Shown: positions 1-8,795, counted from the first letter of the stretch. The stretch: DNA of 64,000 bases from Amycolatopsis saalfeldensis (GCF_900110575.1 NZ_FOEF01000010.1:124001-188000), one strand, 5' to 3'. Numbers and translations are program-made. Notes: generated from the sequence alone by a model not told the origin.

Positions 1-324
1 ACCGGCCTCGCCGACACCGATCTCGGCCGGCTCTTCCTGTGGGAGAACCTCACCGACGGCGCGCCGGACGCGGTCGGCGTGGCGGCGCAGCGCGAGTTCC
101 TGCGCGGCCAGGTCGACTACGTGCGCGCCCGGCAGGAGGCCGGCGACTTCCCCGAGGACGTCGACCCCGCGGCGCTGATGCTGATGCTGATGGCGGCGGC
201 GAGCGCGTCGCTGGCGTTCCCCCGGGTCGCGCGCGCGGTCACCGGCCGGGACCCCGCGTCACCCGAGTTCGCCGAGGACTACGCGGAGCAGCTCGCCCGG
301 GTCGTGCGGCACCTCAAGCGGTAG
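1..324 (+). CDS. TetR-family regulator, C-terminal fragment (5' end outside window)
   Basis: The frame is open from the first base and ends at a TAG. The 107 visible residues are helical and Ala-rich, and resemble the ligand-binding and dimerisation half of a TetR/AcrR regulator (text such as FLRGQVDYVRARQEAGDFPE). The DNA-binding N-terminus lies upstream of the window. Its 3' end overlaps the 3' end of the oppositely oriented TetR gene by 11 bp, so the two regulators converge tail to tail. No target can be named. The family call rests on overall pattern only. Confidence 0.6.
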   Translation, partial: TGLADTDLGRLFLWENLTDGAPDAVGVAAQREFLRGQVDYVRARQEAGDFPEDVDPAALMLMLMAAASASLAFPRVARAVTGRDPASPEFAEDYAEQLARVVRHLKR

Positions 325-892
325 CGAGCAGCGCCACCAGTTCGTCGGCCAGCTCCGGGCCCAGCGGCTCGTGCGTCGCCAGCAGCCGGTACCAGAGCGT
401 GCCGAAGACGACGTCGAGCACCGTGCCCCGCGCGACGCCGTCCGGCAGCTCGTCCCGATCGACCGCCCTGGCGACGATGCGGTCCAGCACGTCGCGGCGG
501 CGCGACAGGAAGTCCTCACGGAAGCGGTCGCCGAACACCGGGTCGAGCTGAGCCTGGGCCATCAGCGCCCGCAGCGTGTCCGCCACCGGTTGCTTCCGGC
601 CGAGCGCGAACGTGGCGACCAGGAACTCGCGCAGGTCCTCGGCGAACGAGCCGTGGTCGGGCACCGGCACGATCAGGTCGGCCTTGGTCGCCAGCGCCTC
701 CATGAGCACGTCGGCCTTCGACGGCCACCACCGGTAGACGGTCTGCTTGCCCGCACCCGAACGCGCGGCGATGCCCTCGATCGTCAGGCCGGCGTACCCG
801 ACCTCGACGATCAGCTCCAGGGTGGCGACGAGGATCGCGTCCCGGCTCTGCGCACTGCGCTTGCGGCCGGGGCGGGAAGGCTGGTCGGTCAT
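314..892 (-). CDS. TetR/AcrR-family transcriptional repressor
   Basis: The 192-residue protein starts at the ATG giving MTDQPSRPGRKRSAQSRDAI. An upstream in-frame start would run through the shared promoter and is unlikely. Residues about 15-60 are a typical TetR N-terminal helix-turn-helix (EGIAARSGAGKQTVYRWWPS). The rest is the variable ligand-binding domain. The gene is divergent from the SDR gene with only 58 bp between the starts. That gap holds a 30-bp imperfect palindrome, so the regulator most likely represses both itself and the SDR gene. The ligand is unknown. Confidence 0.85.
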   Translation of the reverse strand: MTDQPSRPGRKRSAQSRDAILVATLELIVEVGYAGLTIEGIAARSGAGKQTVYRWWPSKADVLMEALATKADLIVPVPDHGSFAEDLREFLVATFALGRKQPVADTLRALMAQAQLDPVFGDRFREDFLSRRRDVLDRIVARAVDRDELPDGVARGTVLDVVFGTLWYRLLATHEPLGPELADELVALLATA

Positions 893-910
893 GGGAAACG
901 ATGGTAGCGT

Positions 911-940
911 AATTCGAGACGAGACGTCACGGTTCGAAAT
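911..940. promoter_or_regulatory. Probable TetR operator between divergent tetR and SDR genes
   Basis: This is an imperfect palindrome centred on GACGTC in which 11 of 15 base pairs are symmetric. The outer arms read TTCGA and TCGAA and the inner arms are CG-GAC and GTC-CG. It fills most of the 58-bp gap between the two start codons and ends 10 bases before the SDR ATG, so a bound repressor would cover both promoters. A purine-rich AGGAGA ribosome-binding site follows it directly. Confidence 0.65.
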
Positions 941-950
941 AGGAGAACAG

Positions 951-1667
951 ATGAGCAAGCACACGGCCCTCGTCGCTGGGGGCACCTCGGGCATCGGGCT
1001 GGCGACCGCGCGGAAGCTGCGCGAGCGGGGCTACGACGTCCACATCACCGGGCGCGGCAAGGAAAAGCTCGACGACATCGCGGCCACCGACCCCGGCCTC
1101 ACCGGCCACCAGGCCGACGGCGGGGACGCCGCCGCGATGACGGCAGTGGCCGAATCGCTCGGTCAGGTCGACGTGCTGGTGATCAGCCTCAGCGGCGCCG
1201 AGGGCGCGGGCCCGATCGCCGAACTGGACCTGGACCGGCTGCGCCGGGCCTTCGACGCGAAGTTCTGGGCCCACCTCACCACGCTGCAGGCGGTGCTGCC
1301 GCGGCTCGCGCCGACCGGGTCGGTCACCCTGCTCACCGCCATCAGCGCGCGCACCGGAATGCCGGGGACCACGGGGCTCGCGGCGATCAACGGCGCGTTG
1401 GAGGCCACCGTCAAACCGCTGGCCGCGGAGCTGGCCCCGATCCGCGTCAACGCCGTCTCACCCGGCGTCGTCGACACGGCGTGGTGGAGCAGCATGCCGG
1501 CGGAGCAGCGTGAGCCGTACTTCGCGCAGCTCGCCGCGGCGCTGCCCACCCGGCAGGTCGGGACGGCGGAGGACGTGGCCGAGGGCGTGGTGTTCATGGC
1601 CACCAACCCGAACGTCACCGGCACCGTGCTGGAGACCGACGGCGGTGCGCGGCTGATCAGCCTCTGA
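951..1667 (+). CDS. Atypical short-chain dehydrogenase/reductase (SDR) lacking the catalytic Tyr and Lys
   Basis: The 238-residue protein has an NAD(P)-binding Rossmann fold with GGTSGIG at residues 10-16. AGGAGA stands 4 bases before the ATG and decides the start. The C-terminus keeps the SDR features NAVSPGVVDT and a final LETDGGARL. Where classical SDRs have the Tyr-x3-Lys pair, this protein reads GTTGLAAINGALEA, with Leu and Asn at the two positions; a Ser-containing TAISAR segment precedes it. It may bind a nucleotide without classical hydride chemistry, or act by another mechanism. Control by the divergent TetR is likely. The substrate cannot be told from the sequence. Confidence 0.8.
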   Translation: MSKHTALVAGGTSGIGLATARKLRERGYDVHITGRGKEKLDDIAATDPGLTGHQADGGDAAAMTAVAESLGQVDVLVISLSGAEGAGPIAELDLDRLRRAFDAKFWAHLTTLQAVLPRLAPTGSVTLLTAISARTGMPGTTGLAAINGALEATVKPLAAELAPIRVNAVSPGVVDTAWWSSMPAEQREPYFAQLAAALPTRQVGTAEDVAEGVVFMATNPNVTGTVLETDGGARLISL

Positions 1668-1704
1668 CGCGACCGGTTCAACGACCCCTGCTTCAACGAC
1701 CGCT

Positions 1705-2814
1705 TCAACGACGCAGCGGCACCAGGTCGTCGGCGTGGACGACCTCGCGGCGGAACTCCGCGGGCAGCTCGGGGGTGGAGCGGCCGATCAGCCCGGGCAG
1801 CTCGCCCGCGTCGAACGCGACCACGCCGCGGGCCACCGGAATGTCCTTGGTGTCCACCAGGTCCACGACGTCACCGGCTTGGAAATCGCCCTCCACGCCG
1901 ATGATGCCGGCGGCCAGCAGCGAACGGCGGCGGCGCACGATGGCGGTCACGGCACCGTCGTCGAGGCGGAGGCGGCCGGACGCGTCGGCGGCGTAGCCGA
2001 GCCAGAAACGGCGCGCGGACAGGCGGGTGTCGGCCGGGGCGAAGGCCGTGCCGACATCCGCCGGGCCGAGGGCGCCCGCGGCGTACGCGGCGGCGGCGAG
2101 CAGCACCGGGATGCCCGCGCCCGCGGCCGTGCGCGCGGCCGCGAGCTTCGAGACCATGCCGCCGGTGCCGAGGCCGGAGGAGGACATGCCGACGCTGATG
2201 CCGTCCACATCGGACTCGCTCAGCACCTCGGTGATCCGGCGGGTGGCGCCGTCGCGCGGGTCTCCGTCGTACAGTCCGTCCACATCGGACAGCAGGACCA
2301 GCGCGTCGGCGCCGATCAGGTGAGCCACGAGGGCGGCCAGCCGGTCGTTGTCGCCGAAGCGGATCTCCTGGGTGGCCACGGTGTCGTTCTCGTTCACCAC
2401 CGGCACCGCGCCGAGCGCGAGCAGCCGCGAGAACGTGCGCTGTGCGTTGCGGTAGTGCGAGCGGCGCACCACGTCGTCGGAGGTCAGCAGCACCTGCCCG
2501 ACGGTCAGCGAATAGCGGCCGAACGACTCGGCGTACGCGTGGGCCAGCGCCAGCTGCCCGACGCTCGCCGCCGCCTGCTGCGTCGCGAGGTCACGCGGGC
2601 GCTTGCCCAGCGACAGCGGCGCGAGACCCGCGCCGATCGCGCCGGAGGAGACCAGGACGATCTGGGCCTCGCGCGCGACGCGGGCGGCGATGGCGTCGAC
2701 CAGCGCGTCCAGCCGCGCCACGTCGAGCCCGCTGCCCGCGGTGGTCAGCGCCGAAGACCCGACCTTGACGACGAGCCGGCGCGCCTCGGCGATCTCCTGG
2801 CGGGTGCCGCTCAC
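1705..2814 (-). CDS. proB: Glutamate 5-kinase
   Basis: ProB phosphorylates L-glutamate at the gamma carboxylate, the first step of proline synthesis, in the cytosol. The protein has 369 residues, the normal size for the two-domain form: an amino-acid kinase domain (VVKVGSSALT near the N-terminus, VSSGAIGAG, NENDTVA, LLSDVDGLYDGDP) and a C-terminal PUA domain from about residue 275. The GTG start is chosen because it overlaps the TGA of obg (GTGA), which implies translational coupling. proA is not adjacent. The two SDVDG segments each contain a copy of the GTCC-N5-GGAC motif described in the findings. Confidence 0.95.
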   Translation of the reverse strand: MSGTRQEIAEARRLVVKVGSSALTTAGSGLDVARLDALVDAIAARVAREAQIVLVSSGAIGAGLAPLSLGKRPRDLATQQAAASVGQLALAHAYAESFGRYSLTVGQVLLTSDDVVRRSHYRNAQRTFSRLLALGAVPVVNENDTVATQEIRFGDNDRLAALVAHLIGADALVLLSDVDGLYDGDPRDGATRRITEVLSESDVDGISVGMSSSGLGTGGMVSKLAAARTAAGAGIPVLLAAAAYAAGALGPADVGTAFAPADTRLSARRFWLGYAADASGRLRLDDGAVTAIVRRRRSLLAAGIIGVEGDFQAGDVVDLVDTKDIPVARGVVAFDAGELPGLIGRSTPELPAEFRREVVHADDLVPLRR

Positions 2815-4328
2815 CGGTCCAGCTCCACCGAATCCTCGCTGAAGCCCGTGTCCGGGCCCGATGCGTCGAAGTCCTCGCCGGGCGCGTCGAATTCGGAGCC
2901 GCCGTCGGGCCCGTCGCGGCGGATCCGGCGGGCCTCCTTGCGGTCGGTCGCGCCGATGCGCTCGTTGCGCTCCAGCCGCACGTCCGTGCCGCGCCCGGAC
3001 AGGTGCACGTGGACGTCCGGAGTCGAGGGCTGCCACTCGAACTGCACGTCGCCGACCGTGACCGGGCTGCCCGGCCGCGCGCCGAGCTTGGCCAGCTTGT
3101 CCTCGACGCCGAGCCGGTTGAGCCGGTCCGCGAGGTAGCCGACGGCCTCGTCGTTGGTGAAGTTGGTCTGCCGGATCCAGCGCTCGGGCCGGGTGCCGCG
3201 CACGATGAACGCGCCCTCTTCGGCCGGGTCGGCCTCGACGGTGAACCCGCTGTCGTCGACCGCCATCGGCCGCAGCACGATCCGCTCCGCCTCCAGCACC
3301 GGCTGCGCCTCGCGGTACTCCTCGACGACCTTCGACAGCGCGAAGGTCAGCTCGCGCAATCCCTTGCGCGACGCCGTCGACACCTCGAACACCTGGAGCC
3401 CGCGGGCCTCGAAGTCCGAGCGGACGAACTCGGCCAGCTCCGCGGCCTCGGGCACGTCGATCTTGTTCAGCACCACCACGCGCGGCCGCTCGTCGAGCTT
3501 GCCGCCGAGGCCCGGGGTGTACTTGGCCAGCTCGGACTCCAGAGCGTCCACATCGGACACCGGATCGCGGCCCGGCTCCAGCGTGGCGCAGTCGACCACG
3601 TGCACCAGCACGGCGCAGCGCTCGATGTGGCGCAGGAAGTCCAGGCCGAGGCCCTTGCCCTCGGACGCGCCGGGGATCAGGCCGGGCACGTCGGCCATGG
3701 TGAACGCGGTCGAGCCGGCGGTGATCACGCCGAGGTTCGGCACCAGCGTGGTGAACGGGTAGTCGGCGATCTTCGGCTTCGCGGCGGACAGCACCGAGAT
3801 CAGCGAGGACTTGCCCGCCGAGGGGAAGCCGAGCAGGCCGACGTCGGCCACCGAGCGCAGCTCCAGCACCAGGTTGCGGCTCTCCCCCGGCTCGCCGAGC
3901 AGCGCGAACCCGGGCGCCTTGCGGGCCTTGGACGACAGGGAGGCGTTGCCGAGCCCGCCGCGGCCGCCCTGGGCCGCGACGAAGGTGGTACCGACGTTGA
4001 CCAGGTCCGCGACCAGCTCACCGTCCTCGGTGAACACCACGGTGCCGGCCGGGACGTGCATCTCCAGCGCGTCGCCGGCCGCACCGTTGCGGTTGCTGCC
4101 CTGGCCCATCTTGCCGTTGCCGGCGCGGGCGTGCGGGCGGAAGTGGAAGTCGAGCAGGGTGTGCACGTTCGGGTCGACGACCAGGGTGACGTCGCCGCCG
4201 TTGCCGCCGTTGCCGCCGTCCGGGCCGCCGAGCGGCTTGAACTTCTCGCGGTGCACCGAGGCACAGCCGTTCCCACCGTCGCCGGCGGTCAGGTGGATCA
4301 CCGCGCGGTCCACGAACCGGGACGCCAT
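2811..4328 (-). CDS. obg: Obg/CgtA GTPase
   Basis: This essential GTPase associates with the 50S ribosomal subunit and links ribosome assembly to stress and growth control. The 505 residues comprise the glycine-rich Obg fold (about 1-158), the G domain with G1 GFPSAGKSS at 167-175, G3 DVPGL at 213-217 and G4 NKID at 288-291, then an OCT domain (about 345-430). An acidic tail of roughly 70 residues makes it longer than the Bacillus protein. It follows rplU and rpmA, the classic ribosomal order, but a strong terminator separates it from rpmA. Some obg transcription must therefore be read-through or start in the gap. It is coupled to proB. Confidence 0.96.
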   Translation of the reverse strand: MASRFVDRAVIHLTAGDGGNGCASVHREKFKPLGGPDGGNGGNGGDVTLVVDPNVHTLLDFHFRPHARAGNGKMGQGSNRNGAAGDALEMHVPAGTVVFTEDGELVADLVNVGTTFVAAQGGRGGLGNASLSSKARKAPGFALLGEPGESRNLVLELRSVADVGLLGFPSAGKSSLISVLSAAKPKIADYPFTTLVPNLGVITAGSTAFTMADVPGLIPGASEGKGLGLDFLRHIERCAVLVHVVDCATLEPGRDPVSDVDALESELAKYTPGLGGKLDERPRVVVLNKIDVPEAAELAEFVRSDFEARGLQVFEVSTASRKGLRELTFALSKVVEEYREAQPVLEAERIVLRPMAVDDSGFTVEADPAEEGAFIVRGTRPERWIRQTNFTNDEAVGYLADRLNRLGVEDKLAKLGARPGSPVTVGDVQFEWQPSTPDVHVHLSGRGTDVRLERNERIGATDRKEARRIRRDGPDGGSEFDAPGEDFDASGPDTGFSEDSVELDR

Positions 4329-4359
4329 GACAAGCCTCTATTCACTCGCGAAAAAAGTA

Positions 4360-4412
4360 CCGAACAAAACAAACGAGGGGTGGGGCCGGATATTCCGGCT
4401 CCACCCCTCGTT
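4360..4412 (-). terminator. Intrinsic terminator downstream of rpmA
   Basis: Two 19-base arms (4372-4390 and 4394-4412) pair at all but one position around a 3-base TAT loop. On the minus strand the stem is followed by a T-rich run (TTTGTTTTGTT, then a TTTTTT stretch nearer obg). This is the best Rho-independent terminator in the window. It separates the rplU-rpmA messenger from obg-proB. Confidence 0.85.
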
Positions 4413-4441
4413 CGGAGAATCGTGCGTGTCGAAAGCCTGGA

Positions 4442-4708
4442 TCAGGCGTCGACGGACTCAGACACGACGATGTTGACCGTCTTGCGGCCACGCTTCGTGC
4501 CGAACTCGACCGCACCGGCGGCGAGGGCGAACAGCGTGTCGTCGCCGCCACGGCCGACGTTCACGCCGGGGTGGAACTTGGTGCCGCGCTGGCGGATCAG
4601 GATCTCGCCGGCGTTGACTTCCTGGCCGCCGTAGCGCTTCACGCCCAGTCGCTGGGCGTTGGAGTCGCGACCATTGCGGGAGCTGGACGCACCCTTCTTG
4701 TGAGCCAT
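4442..4708 (-). CDS. rpmA: Large-subunit ribosomal protein bL27
   Basis: bL27 has 88 residues and its N-terminus reaches toward the peptidyl-transferase centre of the ribosome. The sequence starts MAHKKGASSSRNGRDS directly, so there is no N-terminal peptide needing cleavage as found in Firmicutes. The core KRYGGQEVNAGEILIRQRG is diagnostic. It lies 44 bases after rplU, in the same transcript, and is followed by a strong terminator. Confidence 0.98.
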   Translation of the reverse strand: MAHKKGASSSRNGRDSNAQRLGVKRYGGQEVNAGEILIRQRGTKFHPGVNVGRGGDDTLFALAAGAVEFGTKRGRKTVNIVVSESVDA

Positions 4709-4752
4709 CGCTCAAGCCTCTTTCTGAAGACAGACTACGAAGATCCGAAGAA

Positions 4753-5067
4753 CTACAGGGAGATACCGGTGACCTCGACGCGGGTCAGCTTCTGCCGGTG
4801 ACCCTGGCGCTTGTGGTAGCCGGTCTTGTTCTTGAACTTGTGGATCCGGATCTTCGGACCCTTGGTCTGCTCGACGACCTTGCCGGTGACCGAGACCTTC
4901 GCCAGTGCGTCGGCGTCCGTGGTGACCTCGCCACCGTCCACGAACAGCACGGCGGGGAAGGTGTGCTCGGTGCCCGGCTCGCCCTCGAGCTTCTCGACCT
5001 CGACGACGTCGCCGACGGCCACCTTGTACTGCTTGCCGCCGGTCTTGACGATCGCGTACGCCGACAC
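4753..5067 (-). CDS. rplU: Large-subunit ribosomal protein bL21
   Basis: bL21 binds 23S rRNA. The 104-residue form starts at the GTG giving SAYAIVKTGGKQYKVAVGD. AGGAGA lies 6 bases upstream of that GTG. An in-frame ATG 15 bases further up overlaps this ribosome-binding site and is unlikely to be used. The C-terminus has KFKNKTGYHKRQGHRQ, the RNA-binding end of the family. First gene of the rplU-rpmA unit. The leader upstream contains the palindrome CCGCCGT-G-ACGGCGG (5136-5150), which might be a regulatory or transcription-factor site. Confidence 0.96.
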   Translation of the reverse strand: MSAYAIVKTGGKQYKVAVGDVVEVEKLEGEPGTEHTFPAVLFVDGGEVTTDADALAKVSVTGKVVEQTKGPKIRIHKFKNKTGYHKRQGHRQKLTRVEVTGISL

Positions 5068-5211
5068 GGAAGTCTCCTGCATTGATCTCGGCCCGGTAAC
5101 TACTGGGCATTCGGGTGGGGGCTGGCGCGGACGGCCCGCCGTGACGGCGGTCCAGGTTCTCGCGCAGCGATCCGCTCTGGTGGCGGACCGTAGTACAGGC
5201 TACGTGAGGTT

Positions 5212-5233
5212 CCCCGGTGGATGGACACCGGGG
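5212..5233 (-). terminator. Hairpin downstream of rne
   Basis: Perfect 8-bp arms (CCCCGGTG and CACCGGGG) enclose a 6-base loop, 16 bases after the rne stop codon. No T run follows, so it may be a Rho-assisted end or a 3' stabiliser. The rest of the gap up to rplU (5068-5211) appears to hold the rplU promoter and leader; no gene was seen there. Confidence 0.5.
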
Positions 5234-5249
5234 TCCCCTACGTGGTGGT

Positions 5250-8200
5250 TCAGCTCTGCTCCGAGGCGTGCACCGGCGGACCCGCCGGACGCGAAGCCGT
5301 GCGGCGCGGACGGCGCCGGGTGCTGCGCGCGGCCGGGGCCGGCACTTCGATCTCGGATTCGGGCGCGGCGGACTGGTCCGCCCCGCCCGAAGTCTCACGG
5401 TGGGTCACCGGCTGCTCGGCCGGCTCGGGCTCCGGCGTGGCGGCCACGACCGGCTCCTCCTGCGGCACCTCGACCTCGTCGGCCGGGCTGGTGACCGGCT
5501 GCCCGGCCACCTCGACGGCCGGCTCCGGGACCGCGGGGGCGGCCTCGTGCACCTCCGACGCCTCGGCGGTGCCGGTCCGGCCGGTGCCGGTCGGGGCGGT
5601 GCCGGTCCGGGCGGTGCCGGTCCGGGCGGTGCCGGTCCGGGCAGTGCCGGTCCGGGCAGTGTCGGTCTGGCCGGTGCCGGTCGGGGCAGTGCCGGTCTGG
5701 GCAGTGCCAGTCTGGCCGGTCTCGGTCCGGGCGGTCTCGGTCTGGCCGGTCTCGGTCTGGACAGTGTCGGTCTGGCCGGTGCCGGTCGGGGCGGTGCCGG
5801 TCTGGGCGGTGTCGGTGGCCTCGGGCGAGTGCTCCTCGGACTCCGGCTTTGCCGCCACGACCTTCGCCGCGTTGGCCATCGCCTGCACTGCCGTGACCAC
5901 GGACTCGCGCTGCTCCGGGGTCGGGGCCGGCTGCACCGGCTCGGTCTTGGGCTCGGCCTGCTGCGGGCTGTCCTCGCCCTTGCCGCGGCCGCCGCGCGAC
6001 CGGCGGGAGCTCTTGCTCTCGCCACCGCCGCCGTGGTTGTGGCCGTTGTTCCCGCCGTTGCCGTTGCCGCCGCCGGCGGTGCGCTGCGGCTCGGTCGAGA
6101 CGACCACGCCGCGGCCCTTGCAGTGCTCACACGGCGTGGAGAACGCCTCGAGCAGCCCGGTGCCGATCTTCTTGCGGGTCATCTGGACCAGGCCCAGCGA
6201 GGTGACCTCGGCGACCTGGTGACGCGTGCGGTCGCGGCCCAGGCACTCGGTCAGCCGGCGCAGGACCAGCTCGCGGTTGGACTCCAGCACCATGTCGATG
6301 AAGTCGATCACGATGATGCCGCCGATGTCGCGCAGCCGGAGCTGGCGGACGATCTCCTCCGCCGACTCCAGGTTGTTGCGGGTCACCGTCTCCTCGAGGT
6401 TGCCGCCCGAACCGGTGAACTTGCCGGTGTTGACGTCGATCACCGTCATCGCCTCGGTGCGGTCGATCACCAGGTAGCCGCCCGAGGGCAGCCAGACCTT
6501 GCGGTCCAGCGCCTTGGTGATCTGCTCGTCGATCCGGTGGTCGGCGAACGCGTCGCCGGTCCCGGTGTAGCGCTTGAGCCTGCCGATCAGGTCCGGCGCC
6601 ACGTGCTCGACGTAGGAGTGGATGGTGTCCCAGGCCCGGCTGCCCTGGACCTCGAGCTTCGCGAAGTCCTCGGTGAACAGGTCGCGCACGACCTTCACCA
6701 GCAGGTCGGGCTCTTCGTAGAGCATGGTCGGCGCGCCGCCCTTCTTGGGCTGGCCCGACCCGGCCTTCTCCTTGATCACGTCCCACTGCGCCTTGAGGCG
6801 GCGGACGTCGCGGTCCAGCTCCTCCTCGACGATGCCCTCGGAGGCGGTGCGGATGATGACGCCCGCGTCCTCCGGGACGATCCGCTTGAGGATGTCCTTG
6901 AGCCGGCGCCGCTCGTTCTCCGGCAGCTTGCGGGAGATGCCGGTGGCCCCGCCGGCCGGCACGTAGACCAGGAAGCGGCCGGGCAGCGAGATCTGCGTGG
7001 TCAGCCGGGCGCCCTTGTGCCCGACCGGGTCCTTGGTGACCTGCACCAGGACGCTGTCGCCGGTGGAGAGCGCCTGCTCGATCTTGCGGGCCTTGCCCTC
7101 GAGGCCGGCGGCGTCCCAGTCGACCTCGCCGGCGTACAGCACGGCGTTGCGGCCGCGGCCGATGTCGATGAACGCGGCCTCCATGCTCGGGAGCACGTTC
7201 TGCACCCGGCCGAGGTAGACGTTGCCGACGATCGAGCCGGTGCCCGAAGACGTCACGAAGTGCTCGACCAGCACGCCGTCCTCGAGCACGCCGATCTGCG
7301 TCGAGTCGCCCTTCTCGGCGACGACCATGGTGCGCTCCACCGCTTCCCGGCGGGCCAGGAACTCGGCCTCGGACAGGATCGGCGCGCGGCGGCGGCCCGC
7401 CTCGCGGCCGTCGCGGCGGCGCTGGCGCTTGGCCTCCAGCCGGGTGGACCCGCGGACGCTGCGCACCTCGTCGCGCGCCGGGCGCTCGGCGGGCTGCTGC
7501 TCGGCCTTGGCCTGGCGGACGTGGGTGACGGTGTTGGGCGGGTCGTCGGTGCCCGAGCCGTCGGAGCTGTCGTCGTCCCCGCCCTTGCGGCGGCGACGGC
7601 GGCGACGGCGCTTGTTGCCGCCGTCGGAGTCGTTGTCGGAGTCGGCGTCGCCGGAGCTGTCCTCGGACTCGGCGCTCTCGGCTTCGGCGGGCTTGTCGTC
7701 CTCGTTCGTGTCGCCACCACGGCCGCGCTTGCGGCCCTGCGGGCGTTCCGGCTGCTCGTCGGCGGCCTCGTCTTCGCCCTCGCCCGAGCCCTCGTCGCCG
7801 CCCTTGCCACGGCCACGGCCCCGGCGGCCCCGACGACGGCGGCGGCGGCCGGCGGCCTCGTCGCTGTCGTCGTCATCGCGGTTGTCGCGGTCGTCCTGCT
7901 CGTCCGCGGTCTCTTCGGCCTGGTCCTCGTCGGCGGGCTCCTCGACCACGCCGAAGACCGGGCCCGGCTTGGAGCGCTTGGCCGGCGCTGGCTCCGCCTC
8001 CGGCGGCAGGAACACCGGCGACGGCGCGGCGAACACCGGCACGTGGACCGGGCGCTTGCGGCGGCCGGTGGGCCGCTCGGCCTGCTCGGCCGGCTCCGTG
8101 GCGGACGGCTCGGCCTGCGCTTCGGCGGCTTGCTGCCCGGCGGCCGACCGGCGGCCGGACTCCGGCTCGGCGGCCTGCTGCCCGGTCGCCGGCTGGGTGC

Positions 8201-8795
8201 CGGTCTTGCCGGTCGACTGGGTGCCGGCCTGCTGCCCGGCGGTCTCCTGGTTGCCGGCGGGCTGGTCGCTGAACGGCTGCCCGGCGGCGCGAGAAGCCCC
8301 GCGGCGCACGGTACGGCGGCCACCGGACTTGGCGGGCGCCTCGACAGCCGGGGCGTCAGCGGCTGCTGCGTCGGAGGACGGGGCTTCGGAAGCGTGGGCG
8401 TGGGCGGCCGCAGGCGAAGCTTCGGTGACCGGGGCGTCAGCCGCGCGGGTTTCAGCAGCCGGGGTGTCAGCAGCCGAGGCTTCAGCAGCCGGGGCGTCGG
8501 CAGCCGGGGTGGCCGCGGGCTCGGCCGCGGCGGGCTGCCCGGCCTCCTCGCCGGTGGAGTCGGCGGAGAGCGCCTCGGCGAGGCGGATCGCGACCTCACG
8601 GGTCACGCTGGACTGCGCACTGCGCGGGCTCTCACCCAGCTCGGTCAGCTTGGCGAGGATCTCGCGGCTGTTGGAGCCCAGCAGCTTGGCGAGCGCGTGC
8701 ACACGAATGCGCGGCGGAAGCTCCCCCAGCGGGCTGGTGGTGGGTGCGGCGGTGTTCCCGCCGGCCTGGTCGGCGGGTGTATCCGCGTTCGACAT
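5250..8795 (-). CDS. rne: Ribonuclease E/G family endoribonuclease
   Basis: This is the main mRNA-decay and rRNA-processing endoribonuclease. The ATG follows GGAGGAGAAAC. The 1181-residue layout is: an N-terminal IF2N-like helical domain (about residues 20-75, IRVHALAKLLGSNSREILAK); a long acidic, basic and Ala/Glu-rich linker; an S1 domain from about 510; the DNase-I-like catalytic core with metal-binding Asp in VIDVNTGKF (about 785) and IIVIDFIDM (about 828); and the zinc-link CEHCKGRG (about 890). A disordered tail follows. This order fits actinobacterial RNase E, in which the core is central. The tail carries a Thr-Gly-rich pentapeptide repeat. A 519-bp gene-free region lies upstream. Confidence 0.95.
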   Translation of the reverse strand: MSNADTPADQAGGNTAAPTTSPLGELPPRIRVHALAKLLGSNSREILAKLTELGESPRSAQSSVTREVAIRLAEALSADSTGEEAGQPAAAEPAATPAADAPAAEASAADTPAAETRAADAPVTEASPAAAHAHASEAPSSDAAAADAPAVEAPAKSGGRRTVRRGASRAAGQPFSDQPAGNQETAGQQAGTQSTGKTGTQPATGQQAAEPESGRRSAAGQQAAEAQAEPSATEPAEQAERPTGRRKRPVHVPVFAAPSPVFLPPEAEPAPAKRSKPGPVFGVVEEPADEDQAEETADEQDDRDNRDDDDSDEAAGRRRRRRGRRGRGRGKGGDEGSGEGEDEAADEQPERPQGRKRGRGGDTNEDDKPAEAESAESEDSSGDADSDNDSDGGNKRRRRRRRRKGGDDDSSDGSGTDDPPNTVTHVRQAKAEQQPAERPARDEVRSVRGSTRLEAKRQRRRDGREAGRRRAPILSEAEFLARREAVERTMVVAEKGDSTQIGVLEDGVLVEHFVTSSGTGSIVGNVYLGRVQNVLPSMEAAFIDIGRGRNAVLYAGEVDWDAAGLEGKARKIEQALSTGDSVLVQVTKDPVGHKGARLTTQISLPGRFLVYVPAGGATGISRKLPENERRRLKDILKRIVPEDAGVIIRTASEGIVEEELDRDVRRLKAQWDVIKEKAGSGQPKKGGAPTMLYEEPDLLVKVVRDLFTEDFAKLEVQGSRAWDTIHSYVEHVAPDLIGRLKRYTGTGDAFADHRIDEQITKALDRKVWLPSGGYLVIDRTEAMTVIDVNTGKFTGSGGNLEETVTRNNLESAEEIVRQLRLRDIGGIIVIDFIDMVLESNRELVLRRLTECLGRDRTRHQVAEVTSLGLVQMTRKKIGTGLLEAFSTPCEHCKGRGVVVSTEPQRTAGGGNGNGGNNGHNHGGGGESKSSRRSRGGRGKGEDSPQQAEPKTEPVQPAPTPEQRESVVTAVQAMANAAKVVAAKPESEEHSPEATDTAQTGTAPTGTGQTDTVQTETGQTETARTETGQTGTAQTGTAPTGTGQTDTARTGTARTGTARTGTARTGTAPTGTGRTGTAEASEVHEAAPAVPEPAVEVAGQPVTSPADEVEVPQEEPVVAATPEPEPAEQPVTHRETSGGADQSAAPESEIEVPAPAARSTRRRPRRTASRPAGPPVHASEQS
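5572..5815 (-). repeat. 15-bp tandem repeat encoding Thr-Gly-rich pentapeptides in the RNase E tail
   Basis: Degenerate 15-base units (on the plus strand, forms of GTGCCGGTCCGGGCG) repeat about 16 times. They encode pentapeptides such as TGTAR, TGTAP, TGTGQ and TETGQ. Four neighbouring units near 5595-5655 are almost identical, which suggests recent slippage or unequal exchange. The reading frame is kept throughout. Confidence 0.85.

Noticed and set aside
2203..2290. DnaA boxes inside proB
   Set aside because: GTCCACA matches part of the actinobacterial DnaA box, but the leading TT is absent at both sites and the flanking GGAC dyad is not part of that box. Reported instead as a separate motif.
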